Source of the DNA: CAYZMS01 sp964479625
GTDB lineage: Bacteria > Bacteroidota > Bacteroidia > Chitinophagales > Saprospiraceae
Length of the DNA stretch: 23,622 nt
Direction: 5' to 3'
NCBI GenBank assembly: GCA_964479625.1
Contig: CAYZMS010000044.1
Span: 1 to 23,622 of the forward strand
Under the pieces are notes generated by a model. That model made no database searches, was not told where the DNA came from, and saw nothing but the letters and a program-made list of their open reading frames with translations. Positions 1 through 8,591 of this stretch are shown in pieces. Made by a program: the position numbers and the translations under genes. Position 1 is the first letter of the stretch. Each line of letters opens with the position of its first letter.

Positions 1-144
1 TTATATAAAAAACGATTCTCGGTGGAACGAACAAACGCATGGATCGATGCATTCAGAGCTCTTTTGATCCGCTTTGAAACAAAGGCTCAAAATTGGCTGA
101 GCTTACATTATCTGGCATTTGCTCTCATACTCCTCAGAATCTAA
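1..144 (+). mobile_element. IS5-family transposase, C-terminal end (partial, cut by window start)
   Basis: Frame 1 is open from the first base to a TAA at 142-144 and gives 47 residues. It contains RFSVERTNAWIDAFRALLIRFE, broken here as RFSVERTNAW then IDAFRALLIR, followed by a hydrophobic tail ending in ALILLRI. This is the usual C terminus of IS5-type DDE transposases: an ERT-x-A-W-x-D-x-FR-x-L-L-x-R-(F/Y)E block containing the third catalytic acidic residue (the E of VERT), then a leucine-rich tail. The rest of the gene lies before the window, so I cannot tell whether the element is intact. The right end of the element is probably just downstream. Confidence 0.82.
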
Positions 145-150
145 ACAAAT

Positions 151-167
151 CATTTTTAAACAATTTC
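151..167. repeat. Candidate right terminal inverted repeat of the IS5-type element
   Basis: Seven bases after the transposase stop lies a sequence which reads GAAATTGTTTAAAAATG on the minus strand. TGTTTAAAAA-like ends are common among IS5-family terminal repeats. The left end is outside the window, so this cannot be confirmed as an inverted repeat and no target duplication can be checked. Confidence 0.3.
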
Positions 168-201
168 GTGCTTTACACAACTGATATGTAAAAGGCTGGG
201 C

Positions 202-234
202 GCGCCTCGAAATCCGATAAGTTTTTCGAGGCGC
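202..234 (-). terminator. Hairpin terminator between IS5 remnant and the M20 amidohydrolase gene
   Basis: A perfect 11-bp stem, GCGCCTCGAAA (202-212) against TTTCGAGGCGC (224-234), encloses an 11-base loop. It begins 14 bases beyond the stop codon of the minus-strand amidohydrolase gene. The tract following the stem on the minus strand is only weakly T-rich (CCTTTTAC), so termination strength is uncertain. It could also act on the opposite strand. Confidence 0.5.
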
Positions 235-248
235 TTACACCACTTTTG

Positions 249-1538
249 TTATTCCTGGTAATCCACTACCATATTACAGAATAAGCGTACGCCCAGCTTC
301 ATACCACTGTCATCAATAAAAAAATCAGGGGTATGATGTGGGGCTGCTTCCCTTGGGTTCATTCCCTTTGGCATACCTCCAAGAAACAGGAATAAACCCG
401 GTACCTCCCTGGCAAAGAAGGAAAAGTCCTCTGCACCCGTTACGGCCTGGCTTAGGACCACATTATCTTCTCCGGCGACCCGCTTTAGTGTTGGTCCCAT
501 TAAGCTGGTTAAATCAGGATCGTTGAAAGTGACCGGATATCCAACCTGGATGTCCACTTCGGCTTCGGCACCATAAGCTTGTGCAATGGAGGTAGCCACC
601 TTTCGAATATTATCATGTATCTTTTGCTGCATAGCCGTATCCAGGGTTCGGATGGTACCGATCATTTCTACCTCTTCCGGGATGATGTTATTTCGAACCC
701 CTCCCTGGATTTTACCTATGCTAATCACCGCTGCTTCTTTTGTTAATTCCGTCTGACGGGAGATGATGTTCTGGAGGCCCAGAATGATCTGAGCGGAAAC
801 GGTCACCGGATCGATCCCTCCCCAGGGTTGAGATCCGTGAGTTTGCTTTCCTTTCACCCGGATCTCCAGCCGATCAGATGCTGCCAAAGCCCCACCGGGC
901 TTAAAGCGTACAGTTCCTACTTCTGTTTGAGAATTTATGTGCATGCCAAAAACCACATCGATTCCGGTTTGGGTCAACAGGCCTTCTTTCACCATTAACG
1001 CTGCACCACCCTCTTCCCCGGGAGGAGCCCCCTCTTCGGCAGGCTGAAAAATGAATACCAGGGTCCCCTTGAGTTGGTCTTTCAAATTGGTCAATACTTC
1101 CGCAGCTCCCATCAGCATCGCAACATGGGTGTCATGTCCGCAGGCATGCATTACGCCGGTTTCCTTACCCAGGTAGGTAGTTCTAACCTTGGAAGCATAG
1201 GGTACATCCACTCGTTCACTTACGGGCAAAGCATCCATATCGGCCCGCAACCCGATGACGGGGCCGGGAGTGCCCGTGTTCAATATCCCTATCAGGCCGG
1301 TATGGGCAATACCCGTCTGCACCTCCAGGCCGAGGTCCCGCAAATGCCCTTCTATGTATCTTGCGGTTTCAAATTCCCGGTTACTCAATTCAGGGTTTTC
1401 ATGCAAATGATGGCGCCATTTGATCACCTTCGACTCAATAGCATCTGCCTGCTCATCAATCAAGCGGTAAAGCTCGGTTTGGGCCTGCAAGGAAAATATA
1501 ATAAAGATACTTGCAAGTAAGATCAACTGTTTTTTCAT
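249..1538 (-). CDS. M20D-family amidohydrolase / N-acyl amino acid hydrolase, exported
   Basis: This is a zinc-type M20 peptidase of the amidohydrolase branch (HipO, IAA-amino acid hydrolase, N-acetyl-amino acid deacylase relatives), which cleaves the amide bond of N-acylated amino acids. Of 429 residues, the first ~20 form a signal peptide (KK, hydrophobic core, SLQAQ), so the enzyme is likely periplasmic or secreted. Visible family motifs are LRADMDALPV at 97-106, HACGHDTH at 131-138 (metal-binding Cys/His), PAEEG at 166-170, GMH at 198-200 and GAEDFSFF at 368-375, with His401/402 near the C terminus. The dimerisation insert with GSQPWGGIDP lies around 235-244. All the usual metal ligands appear present and the length is normal. 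It stands alone on its strand. The true substrate cannot be read from sequence. Confidence 0.93.
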   Translation of the reverse strand: MKKQLILLASIFIIFSLQAQTELYRLIDEQADAIESKVIKWRHHLHENPELSNREFETARYIEGHLRDLGLEVQTGIAHTGLIGILNTGTPGPVIGLRADMDALPVSERVDVPYASKVRTTYLGKETGVMHACGHDTHVAMLMGAAEVLTNLKDQLKGTLVFIFQPAEEGAPPGEEGGAALMVKEGLLTQTGIDVVFGMHINSQTEVGTVRFKPGGALAASDRLEIRVKGKQTHGSQPWGGIDPVTVSAQIILGLQNIISRQTELTKEAAVISIGKIQGGVRNNIIPEEVEMIGTIRTLDTAMQQKIHDNIRKVATSIAQAYGAEAEVDIQVGYPVTFNDPDLTSLMGPTLKRVAGEDNVVLSQAVTGAEDFSFFAREVPGLFLFLGGMPKGMNPREAAPHHTPDFFIDDSGMKLGVRLFCNMVVDYQE

Positions 1539-1978
1539 ATTTCCACAATTTTGGTTAACACCTAATTACTTTGGTCAGTATTAGCACTTTTTCTAAGCAG
1601 GGTATTCCCCTGCTCAAAAGAGCATTCCTTCTATTTGAAAGCCAAATAAAATAGCCTTTCCGTTTACTTAGTTTCCAAGTGGTAGATAATGCTTTTGGAA
1701 ATCTTTCGATAGACTTCTTTACAGTGGACATTTTTTTGAGGAATACCCCGCGCCCAAACAATAAATTTAAAAAAATATCCAAACCTTATCTTCCTTTCCT
1801 GAGTGGAGGTCATTCATCGGACCTGCCTTTTCAAAAAGTCGACAGCCGATTCAGGAGAATCGAAAACAGGTCTGGTTGCAAAGGTTTTCATCGGCGAAAT
1901 AATATTGTACCCTCCCTTAATCGTTTCCATATTATTTTAAAAAGCCTGGAAATATTCTTCAGTTTGTATTTTCGCCCT
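1539..1978. other. 440-base intergenic region between divergent amidohydrolase gene and purK
   Basis: I see no convincing gene here. Open frames cross it on both strands (1555-1782 minus and the upstream extension of the purK frame), but neither has recognisable composition or domains. It must hold the promoters for both flanking genes. A TATTTTCG at 1967-1974, one mismatch from the Bacteroidota -7 box, lies just before the purK ATG. I found no paired -33 TTG at proper spacing, so I do not call it a promoter. Confidence 0.6.
1596..1614. other. Short hairpin in the amidohydrolase upstream region
   Basis: AGCAGGG (1596-1602) pairs perfectly with CCCTGCT (1608-1614) around the five-base loop TATTC. 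It lies about 58 bases upstream of the amidohydrolase start on the minus strand, so it could be an operator or leader structure. No T-tract follows on either strand. Function unknown. Confidence 0.3.
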
Positions 1979-3148
1979 ATGAAAAAAGCAGCCGATCTTA
2001 TCAATACAGATTTTCGCCTGGGGGTCCTGGGCGGCGGTCAACTGGGTAAAATGATGGCTCTGGCAGCGGGGAACTGGCATTTGCCCATTACCTTCCTGGA
2101 TACATCGCCGGATTTCCCTGCAGGTTACCTGGGTGTAGATTTTGTCAAAGGTTCTTTTAATGACCCGGATGATGTTTACAATTTTGGTCGCCATGTCGAT
2201 GTATTAACCATTGAAATTGAACACGTTAATACCTCCGCACTTCAGCGATTGGCTGCGGAGGGAGTAATTATCCACCCCGGCCCGGATCAACTGAATATCA
2301 TCAAAGACAAGGGACTCCAAAAGCAGTTTTACGTCCAAAAAGGCCTGCCTACCAGTCCATTCGAATTATATGCTGATGAATCGGAAGTTCGAACCAGCAT
2401 AGCAAGTGGCACCCTGCAATTCCCTTTTGTTCAAAAAACCCGTACGGCGGGCTATGACGGCAAAGGCGTGGCCATTATTCATTCAAAGAATGACCTGGAT
2501 AAATTGCTATCCGGACCTTGTGTTATCGAGGCGCTTACGGATATTGAAAAAGAGTTGGCGGTGATTGTTGCGCGCAATCCAAGTGGAGCTGTAAAAGCCT
2601 TCCCAACTGTAGAAATGGAATTTAAACCCGAAGCCAACTTGGTAGAATTTTTAGTTTGCCCAGCACAGATACCCGAGGAGATAAAGGAAGCTGCAGAAGC
2701 TTTGGCTATTCAAACTATTGAGGCTTTTGGCCTTTGTGGATTACTTGCCGTTGAATTATTTTTAACCCGCTCCAGAGATATACTGATCAATGAAGTAGCG
2801 CCGAGGCCTCACAATAGCGGACACCACACCATTGATAGTTGTTATACCTCTCAGTTTGAGCAACACCTGCGTGCCATACTTGATCTTCCATTGGGAAGCG
2901 TGAAACTAAAAAGCCCCAGTGTGATGGTTAATTTACTTGGTGCTCCAGGACATAGCGGCCTGGCACGCTACGAAGGCCTGTCCGAGTGCCTGAACATGGA
3001 AGGAGTGAATATGCATTTGTATGGAAAGTCAATAACCAAACCTCTTCGAAAAATGGGCCATGCCACCATCCTGGCCAATCAGGTGGAAAAGGCAAAGGAG
3101 ATTGCCCGAAAGGTACAGCAAACCCTTCGGATCGTAAGTGATACCTAA
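1979..3148 (+). CDS. purK: N5-carboxyaminoimidazole ribonucleotide synthetase (ATP-grasp)
   Basis: PurK uses ATP and bicarbonate to convert AIR to N5-CAIR in de novo purine synthesis, feeding PurE. I chose the ATG at 1979, giving 389 residues. The frame stays open for 100 codons upstream, but that part resembles nothing, whereas the protein from 1979 starts like the family and has its length. The N terminus carries the nucleotide-binding loop LGVLGGGQLGKMM (about residues 14-26). The ATP-grasp core follows with FVQKTRTAGYDGKGV, the acidic ALTDIEKELAVIVAR strand and the metal-binding NEVAPRPHNSGHHTID segment. The C-terminal PurK domain is complete. purE is not adjacent. The stop codon overlaps the convergent photolyase gene by four bases. 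Confidence 0.95.
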   Translation: MKKAADLINTDFRLGVLGGGQLGKMMALAAGNWHLPITFLDTSPDFPAGYLGVDFVKGSFNDPDDVYNFGRHVDVLTIEIEHVNTSALQRLAAEGVIIHPGPDQLNIIKDKGLQKQFYVQKGLPTSPFELYADESEVRTSIASGTLQFPFVQKTRTAGYDGKGVAIIHSKNDLDKLLSGPCVIEALTDIEKELAVIVARNPSGAVKAFPTVEMEFKPEANLVEFLVCPAQIPEEIKEAAEALAIQTIEAFGLCGLLAVELFLTRSRDILINEVAPRPHNSGHHTIDSCYTSQFEQHLRAILDLPLGSVKLKSPSVMVNLLGAPGHSGLARYEGLSECLNMEGVNMHLYGKSITKPLRKMGHATILANQVEKAKEIARKVQQTLRIVSDT

Positions 3149-4605
3149 CCTCGACTAGGTCTACGACCTTTCATCCATTTTTGAGTCTTCACCATTGCTT
3201 CCGGGTAATCGGCACCTAATTTCAAATTGTGTGCTTGTTGCTCCGCATTAGAAAGGGCATCAGGTTGATGAACTTTATCAGCTGGAAGATCTCGCAATTC
3301 CGGCAGCCACAGTTTCACATAAGCCCCATCGGGATCATACCGCTGGGCCTGACTTAGGATGTTAAAGTATCGGTTCTCCCTCGGGTCACTGCCCACTCCT
3401 GCAACATAGTTCCAATTCCCCCAATTAGAAGTGACATCGTAATCTATCAACATGGATTCAAAATACTCAGCCCCCATCTGCCAGTTAACAGAGAGATCTT
3501 TTACCAAAAAACTCGCTACATTTTGCCTCCCGCGATTGGACATGTAACCCGTTTGCTTCAACTCAGTCATGTTGGCATCAATAAAGGGGACCCCAGTTTG
3601 CGCATCCACCCAACGCTGGAGCAAGCTGGTATCATTTCGCAAACCGGCCTGAACCTGACCTTTAGTACCTCCGGGAAGGAAAATCCGATTGCCGTATTTT
3701 TTTGCAATAAATCGAAAGAAATCTCTCCAGATCAGCTCAAAGATCAACCAATAAGTAGATTTATTACTCCCCTTTTGGGCCTCATATTTTTTAATCTCCT
3801 GATAAATTAATTTTGGCGACAGGCATCCTTGTGCTAACCAGGGAGCTAACTTTGAAGAGAAGTCACCACCGATCAAGCCGTTTCGAGTTTCCTTATAGGT
3901 TTTGATCAGGTCGGTTTCCTCCACGTAATACTTCAACCTGCGCAGCCCTTCCGTTTCTCCTCCCTTGAAGTGCAGTACCGCTCTTGGGTCAGGTTTGAAA
4001 GATTCATGATCCAGATCCTCCAGGGTGGGTATGGTTCCGGGGTCCACATCAAATGTAAGCTGGGCAAATGGCTTGAAAGGCCTTGGAAGCGGGTCCCGTA
4101 CCTGGACAAATCGCTCGACTTCCTTTCGAAATTGTGAAAAAACGTCCGGTACATGTTGAATGGGGAAAGGGAGATCACTGGTGTGGTAGAGCATTTTACC
4201 TCTACTATAGCGCATTTCCTGCCCGATACTCCAAAGGTTTTTCTCCAGCGCATCCTGTACCTTGACCTCCTCGTAAGTCCTTTCCCGGTTGCAAAACACC
4301 CAACTGCTTTTGGCTGCCCGGGCAATCTTGAAAATTTCTTCCTCTGGCTTCCCTACCCGAACGATCAGATCACTGCTCAACCCCCGAAGAGATTTGCGGA
4401 GATCCTGAACCGATTCGATGATAAATTGGGCCCTGAAGTTTCCCGTTTTTCGAAAACCGAAAGAAGTATTTCCAAAAAAAGTACGTTCGTCAAACACAAA
4501 TACAGGAACTACCTCTATTGCATGATCAAGAGCCTCCAACAGAGCTTCATTATCGTGCAATCGCAAATCCTGGCGAAACCAAACTAATGCTCGACGCTTT
4601 GTCAT
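3145..4605 (-). CDS. DASH-family cryptochrome/deoxyribodipyrimidine photolyase
   Basis: This is a 486-residue flavoprotein of the photolyase/cryptochrome superfamily. The N-terminal alpha/beta antenna domain opens with ALVWFRQDLRLHDNEAL. The C-terminal FAD-binding helical domain contains KETRNGLIGGDFSSKLAPWLAQGCLSP, TYWLIFELIWRDFFRF, TGYMSNRGRQNVASFL and DYDVTSNWGNWNYVAGVG. LPFPIQHVPDVFSQFRKEVE and the YWLIFEL(I/L)WRD(F/Y)FRF block point to the DASH subgroup, whose members repair cyclobutane pyrimidine dimers mainly in single-stranded or looped DNA. Length and motifs are complete. The gene is alone on its strand, and its end overlaps the purK stop by four bases tail to tail. Whether it acts as repair enzyme or photoreceptor cannot be settled from sequence. 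Confidence 0.94.
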   Translation of the reverse strand: MTKRRALVWFRQDLRLHDNEALLEALDHAIEVVPVFVFDERTFFGNTSFGFRKTGNFRAQFIIESVQDLRKSLRGLSSDLIVRVGKPEEEIFKIARAAKSSWVFCNRERTYEEVKVQDALEKNLWSIGQEMRYSRGKMLYHTSDLPFPIQHVPDVFSQFRKEVERFVQVRDPLPRPFKPFAQLTFDVDPGTIPTLEDLDHESFKPDPRAVLHFKGGETEGLRRLKYYVEETDLIKTYKETRNGLIGGDFSSKLAPWLAQGCLSPKLIYQEIKKYEAQKGSNKSTYWLIFELIWRDFFRFIAKKYGNRIFLPGGTKGQVQAGLRNDTSLLQRWVDAQTGVPFIDANMTELKQTGYMSNRGRQNVASFLVKDLSVNWQMGAEYFESMLIDYDVTSNWGNWNYVAGVGSDPRENRYFNILSQAQRYDPDGAYVKLWLPELRDLPADKVHQPDALSNAEQQAHNLKLGADYPEAMVKTQKWMKGRRPSRG

Positions 4606-4747
4606 CTAAGGGGTTATTTTGGTAATTAAGTGGAAATGTTCAATGAGGCCATTGACATTTAAAACTTTCAAAAACATTTGAAATAAGAACACCGGAACCA
4701 GTTGGTTGTTTGCCGATCCAAAAACTTTTGCTAAAAATCAAACGGCT

Positions 4748-6256
4748 TCAATTCTCTTGAAATCGTTCGATGACCATTGCCTTACCATCCAGCTCCCAAT
4801 TATAGGCCTCAGCTACCTGATCAGCTTCTGAGAAAGTTCGGTAGAATTGTCCGAAGTAAAGAGAATAATAGGCCCTGCCGGAGAAAAAACAGCCTGTCCA
4901 GAAGGCATGCACAGGAAGGCCTTTGCGCCGGTATTCCAGTAAAGTATTTCGGGCTTCATTCTTTTCGTAAAACACCCCTATCCGGATCAAATAATTGGAG
5001 GATTCGGACAATTCCAGCCAGGAACAGGGGTATTCCAAAACTTTACCCTCCTTTGTGTAGACCAATACCACCTCCCGGTTTCTTCGGACCTGAACAGGTG
5101 TAATATTCAAATAGGGTGCAATGTCAGGCTGAAAAGGATATACGAAAGCAGTATCAATTACGGGTAGCGGTAAATCTGGATGACGAGCAAGATAGGGCCT
5201 CAGGGCCAGCATTCGAGCGGTATAAGCTACCTCATCCTCATACTTTACCGGCCATTCCTGAACCTGTCGATAGTATAGGACCCCTATCACTATTAACCCA
5301 AGCCCTGAAAGGATCAATTGTTTTAAAAACGAGCGCTGAAAGCGCATTAGGTCATTAAACTTTCTATTTCCTACCTTACGAAACCACCAATATCTGACGG
5401 GCTGAGGAAGAGCGACTTGTTTTACTTTATGGACGCCCTGGTTCAAGCTTGCTGGCATTTGAACCTTTTTCAAGCCATCCTGAACTTCCTGCATTTTTTT
5501 GGAAACCTGCATATTTTGCAAGCCCTGCTGTAAACGTTCCGGCATTTTCAAATTTTCCATCCCCAGTCTAAGCCTTACCCCCAGGTCACTTTGCCGTACA
5601 AATTGTTTAACCTGATGCTCTAACCCAAGATCATCATCCTGGGCAGGAGTGGCATAGACATGATGCCGGTTTTCAGGTGAAAACTTTACCAGGCCGATTC
5701 CATTTTTTATGCATTGGTTTCGCAGTTCCTTGAAATATTTTTTTTCTGAATCCGGGAACACATCACTGGAAAAGGCGATCCACTGATCATGTGCGAAATA
5801 GGATTTAAATTGCTCTATGGCATAGATATAACGATATCGCTTCCAGGGGGATAAGATCAACGTCCATGTCAGCCATAAACCAAGTAGAAACAGCATTAAC
5901 AACAAAGCTCCTCGCCTTAGTCCATAGTCTGCTAAAACGAACCACCCGGCCGAATACACCCAGGTATACAGGGCTGCCATGCTTAAACAAGCCAACATCC
6001 AGGCATCTGCCAACAATTGAGGGATCAGGATAACATACCTTAGTTCTTCCCTGGCCCCCTGATCTGTTACTTCAAAGGTGGCAATAAAAGGCTTTTCCGG
6101 GGGCTTACGCGGGATCTCAAAATACCCATCGGCAATAATTTCACCCCTTGCTTTCATATCTGTTTCGCAGATTACCGCCCTCCATCTGTCGCGATATCGA
6201 TAATACCCCCTCAGGTATTTGCACATTTCCCTTTGTATGTCTTGGGTGCTTAGCAA
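4748..6256 (-). CDS. Three-TM membrane protein with C-terminal SPOR-like domain
   Basis: I do not recognise the whole protein. Of 502 residues, hydrophobic segments lie at about 83-108, 115-136 and 311-329. Between the second and third is a cytoplasmic stretch: an alpha/beta-looking part at ~140-205, then amphipathic repeats at ~232-282 built around LKMPxxLQQGLQ-like units. After the third TM, about 173 residues should be periplasmic. The last ~80 (from NYLIRIGVFYEKNEA, with the YSLYFGQF strand) resemble a SPOR domain, which in known proteins binds peptidoglycan denuded of stem peptides. The predicted topology fits that location. The frame starts at a TTG 11 bases after folP ends; an ATG at 6226 is an alternative start ten codons in. 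Close spacing suggests cotranscription with folP. Confidence 0.75.
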   Translation of the reverse strand: MLSTQDIQREMCKYLRGYYRYRDRWRAVICETDMKARGEIIADGYFEIPRKPPEKPFIATFEVTDQGAREELRYVILIPQLLADAWMLACLSMAALYTWVYSAGWFVLADYGLRRGALLLMLFLLGLWLTWTLILSPWKRYRYIYAIEQFKSYFAHDQWIAFSSDVFPDSEKKYFKELRNQCIKNGIGLVKFSPENRHHVYATPAQDDDLGLEHQVKQFVRQSDLGVRLRLGMENLKMPERLQQGLQNMQVSKKMQEVQDGLKKVQMPASLNQGVHKVKQVALPQPVRYWWFRKVGNRKFNDLMRFQRSFLKQLILSGLGLIVIGVLYYRQVQEWPVKYEDEVAYTARMLALRPYLARHPDLPLPVIDTAFVYPFQPDIAPYLNITPVQVRRNREVVLVYTKEGKVLEYPCSWLELSESSNYLIRIGVFYEKNEARNTLLEYRRKGLPVHAFWTGCFFSGRAYYSLYFGQFYRTFSEADQVAEAYNWELDGKAMVIERFQEN

Positions 6257-6257
6257 G

Positions 6258-6278
6258 GAGTTATCAGTTATGAGTTAT
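6258..6278. repeat. Three tandem 7-bp units (GAGTTAT/CAGTTAT/GAGTTAT)
   Basis: Three adjacent heptamers differ only at their first base. They span the folP stop codon (TAA, read from 6268-6270) and the bases just before the downstream TTG start. The last residues of folP (HNS) are therefore encoded by repeat sequence. A unit gain or loss would shift the folP C terminus and the spacing to the next gene. Confidence 0.8.
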
Positions 6279-7137
6279 GGACTGTTGCTTTGTTTTCGGA
6301 AGGATGCAGCATTTGAAAGAGTCGAATGACCTGACTGGCCTCTTTTACATCGTGTACCCGCAAAACCGAGGCCCCTTGTTGAAGGGCAACCATATGCAAG
6401 GCAGAAACGGCAAACAGAGATTCCTCTGCTTTGATTTTTAAGGGTTTATAGGTCATAGATTTTCTCGAAATACCTGCTAAAACCGGTAGGCCCAACTGTT
6501 GAAAAATATGTAAATCCTTTAAAAGATGATAGTTGTGGTCCATTTTTTTACCAAATCCAAAACCTGGATCCAGGACTATATCCTTCAGACCAAGAGCCCT
6601 TAATTCCCCCAGTTTTTCGATAAAAAAATCAAATATTTCCAGGCGGACATCCTGGTAGGCAGGAGCTTTTTGCATATTTTCGGGTAGCCCCTGCATATGC
6701 ATTAGCACATAAGGTAAGTCCAACTCGGCTACCGTTTCGAACATGGCCTCATCCATGCTCCCGGCGGAAATATCATTGATAATACCAGCCCCGGCCTGAG
6801 CAGCCTCCCGGGCAATTTCGGCCCGGACCGTATCAACGGACAGGACAAGCTCGGGAAAACGCTTGTGAATGGCGGCGATCACAGGTATTACCCTGGAGCG
6901 CTCTTCTTCAATCGGTACGGGTTTTGCCCCAGGGCGGGTCGACATACCTCCCACATCAATAATAGCAGCTCCCTCTTCAAGCATCTGTTCCACCCGTCCA
7001 AGAGCTGCATCCATGGTCAAATACTTCCCCCCGTCATAAAAAGAATCTGGGGTGACATTAAGAATACCCATTACCTGTGGATGATCCAGGCTTATTAACC
7101 TTCCTGCGCAATTGAGGGTTCGTTGAGGGTGTAGCAT
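6268..7137 (-). CDS. folP: Dihydropteroate synthase
   Basis: DHPS condenses p-aminobenzoate with 6-hydroxymethyl-dihydropterin diphosphate in folate synthesis and is the sulfonamide target. The 289-residue protein shows the TIM-barrel signatures in order: MGILNVTPDSFYDGG (23-37), DVGGMSTRPGA (61-71), LSVDTVRAEIA (99-109), NDISAGSMD (121-129), VLMHMQG (144-150), DPGFGFGK (190-197), LAGISRKSM (220-228) and LRVHDVKEA (259-267). Phosphate-binding and pterin-binding residues appear intact and the length is normal. The second motif has Met where many species have Glu or Tyr (GGxSTRPGA), a variable position. It is the first gene of a probable pair with the SPOR-like protein 11 bases downstream. The last few residues fall in a 7-bp tandem repeat. 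Confidence 0.96.
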   Translation of the reverse strand: MLHPQRTLNCAGRLISLDHPQVMGILNVTPDSFYDGGKYLTMDAALGRVEQMLEEGAAIIDVGGMSTRPGAKPVPIEEERSRVIPVIAAIHKRFPELVLSVDTVRAEIAREAAQAGAGIINDISAGSMDEAMFETVAELDLPYVLMHMQGLPENMQKAPAYQDVRLEIFDFFIEKLGELRALGLKDIVLDPGFGFGKKMDHNYHLLKDLHIFQQLGLPVLAGISRKSMTYKPLKIKAEESLFAVSALHMVALQQGASVLRVHDVKEASQVIRLFQMLHPSENKATVHNS

Positions 7138-7347
7138 AATTGGTTTTTCCTTAGGTTTGTTGTGGTATCCTTTTGATTTAGGACAATTAATAAAAACAAA
7201 TCAGACTAATTTAAGGTACAATTATAGCAAGCTGTTTCCATTTCCCGGCCTTCCGATCACCGCTGAATAGGATTTTCAAGAAAATTCAAAACAGCTCTAG
7301 GGCCAGGAGGTTTGGAAAAAGCAGCCGCGTTCACAAAAATTAAAACT

Positions 7348-8556
7348 ATGGCGCAACCTTTAAACCCGATCTCCATGCGGCGCTTTGGCATAATTATGAT
7401 CATCATACTTTTGATCAGCGTTCTGACTATTGCCGCTTTAAAATTCATTCCCAATCAGGGAAGGAGCAGGGTGGACTTCACACGGATACCTCAGGAGATC
7501 CAGTTGAACTATACCGATGCGGCTTACCAGTTCTCCTTCGACGAGGAGGATGCCTTAGCTATTATGTCAAATCCTTCCAGATACCGCCGGGAATTCAATC
7601 AACTGGTGTACGACCTAAATTTGTCTATACTGAATCATGTAGCCAACCGAATGGGATTAAGCCCCAGCTTAAAGGATAGAATACCAGAGGAGTACGATCC
7701 CCACCACAACTATTTGCGCAATATGTATTACCAGGATTTCCTGGCCATACAGGATACGACCTCAACCCTTTATCAGACCTGGTATGACAATGGTTACGCC
7801 AGTGTAACGGAAGTCATGCAACAGGTAGCTTCGAAATATACCTGTTATTTGGTGAATGTTGTACTAACTGACCTTCTACCCCTTGAAGAAGGTAAACTTT
7901 ACGCCAAGGGTAAAGGAGTGGATACACCCTGCGGGATTGCCATGATGGAAGCTCTGCAACCCGTCATGGCCCGCTTGAAGCAACGAGCCGCCATCGAGGA
8001 TTTTTCACGCAGTCGCGGGCTCATGCAGGAACGAGTAGAAAAAACCATTGCAGAGTTAGCAACTATTGAGATACAGGATAAGAAGGGTTTAAATAAACAA
8101 CTCCAAACCCGCCTTTGGGGATTCGCGGTATCCAGTACCGATATTGAGATTTCCGCCATTAGTATCATGAAGATAGGGTTTCGACTGGATGACTATTTTA
8201 ATGTTGATCTTAATTCAAGGAACAGAACCATAGTGGTTACGCTGCCAGAACCGGTCATCCTTTCTCATGAGGTTTACCCAAAGTTCGACAAACTCAATAT
8301 TGGCTGGTTGCGAGAAGTAAAGGACGTAGACCTTAACGAGTCCTTTAATATTCTCCGGGAAGAATTCCGCCGGGAAGCCTATGAAGGAGATGATATGAAC
8401 CAGGCCAAGGCTAGGGCACAGGAGGTCATGGAAACCATGTTTGGTCCTGTGGTTGCTTCTGTAGGTAAGGATTACAAACTAAGAGTGCGCTTTCAGAATA
8501 TTGCGCCTGATTCAGGAGCGTTCACACCCGAAGATGAGTTTGCAGAGTTTCAATAA
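7348..8556 (+). CDS. Membrane-anchored DUF4230-like protein
   Basis: I start this at the ATG at 7348 (402 residues), which has an A-rich Bacteroidota-style leader. The frame also opens at a TTG at 7312, but the GGAGG before it ends only one base away, too close to act. An ATG at 7375 is possible too. The N terminus has a single TM helix (about residues 13-32, from FGIIMIIILL), then a large non-cytoplasmic part. Helical, charged regions fill ~40-250. The last ~150 residues, with IVVTLPEPVILSHEVYP (~295-311) and a helix rich in Glu/Arg ending near MFGPVVASVG, resemble DUF4230. No function is known to me for that family. It lies divergent from folP and convergent with accD. Confidence 0.75.
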   Translation: MAQPLNPISMRRFGIIMIIILLISVLTIAALKFIPNQGRSRVDFTRIPQEIQLNYTDAAYQFSFDEEDALAIMSNPSRYRREFNQLVYDLNLSILNHVANRMGLSPSLKDRIPEEYDPHHNYLRNMYYQDFLAIQDTTSTLYQTWYDNGYASVTEVMQQVASKYTCYLVNVVLTDLLPLEEGKLYAKGKGVDTPCGIAMMEALQPVMARLKQRAAIEDFSRSRGLMQERVEKTIAELATIEIQDKKGLNKQLQTRLWGFAVSSTDIEISAISIMKIGFRLDDYFNVDLNSRNRTIVVTLPEPVILSHEVYPKFDKLNIGWLREVKDVDLNESFNILREEFRREAYEGDDMNQAKARAQEVMETMFGPVVASVGKDYKLRVRFQNIAPDSGAFTPEDEFAEFQ

Positions 8557-8591
8557 ACCAGCGTGTGAAAAATAGCAATTCTGTTTTCTCC

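Noticed and set aside
1555..1782. 75-codon minus-strand frame upstream of the amidohydrolase gene
   Set aside because: No domain, no signal, overlaps the other open frame, and lies where promoters are needed.
1679..1978. 100-codon upstream extension of the purK frame
   Set aside because: The residues do not resemble PurK, and the ATG at 1979 gives the family's usual N terminus and length.
7312..7347. TTG start with GGAGG for the DUF4230-like gene
   Set aside because: Only one base separates the GGAGG from the TTG, and the ATG at 7348 has the A-rich leader typical of the phylum.
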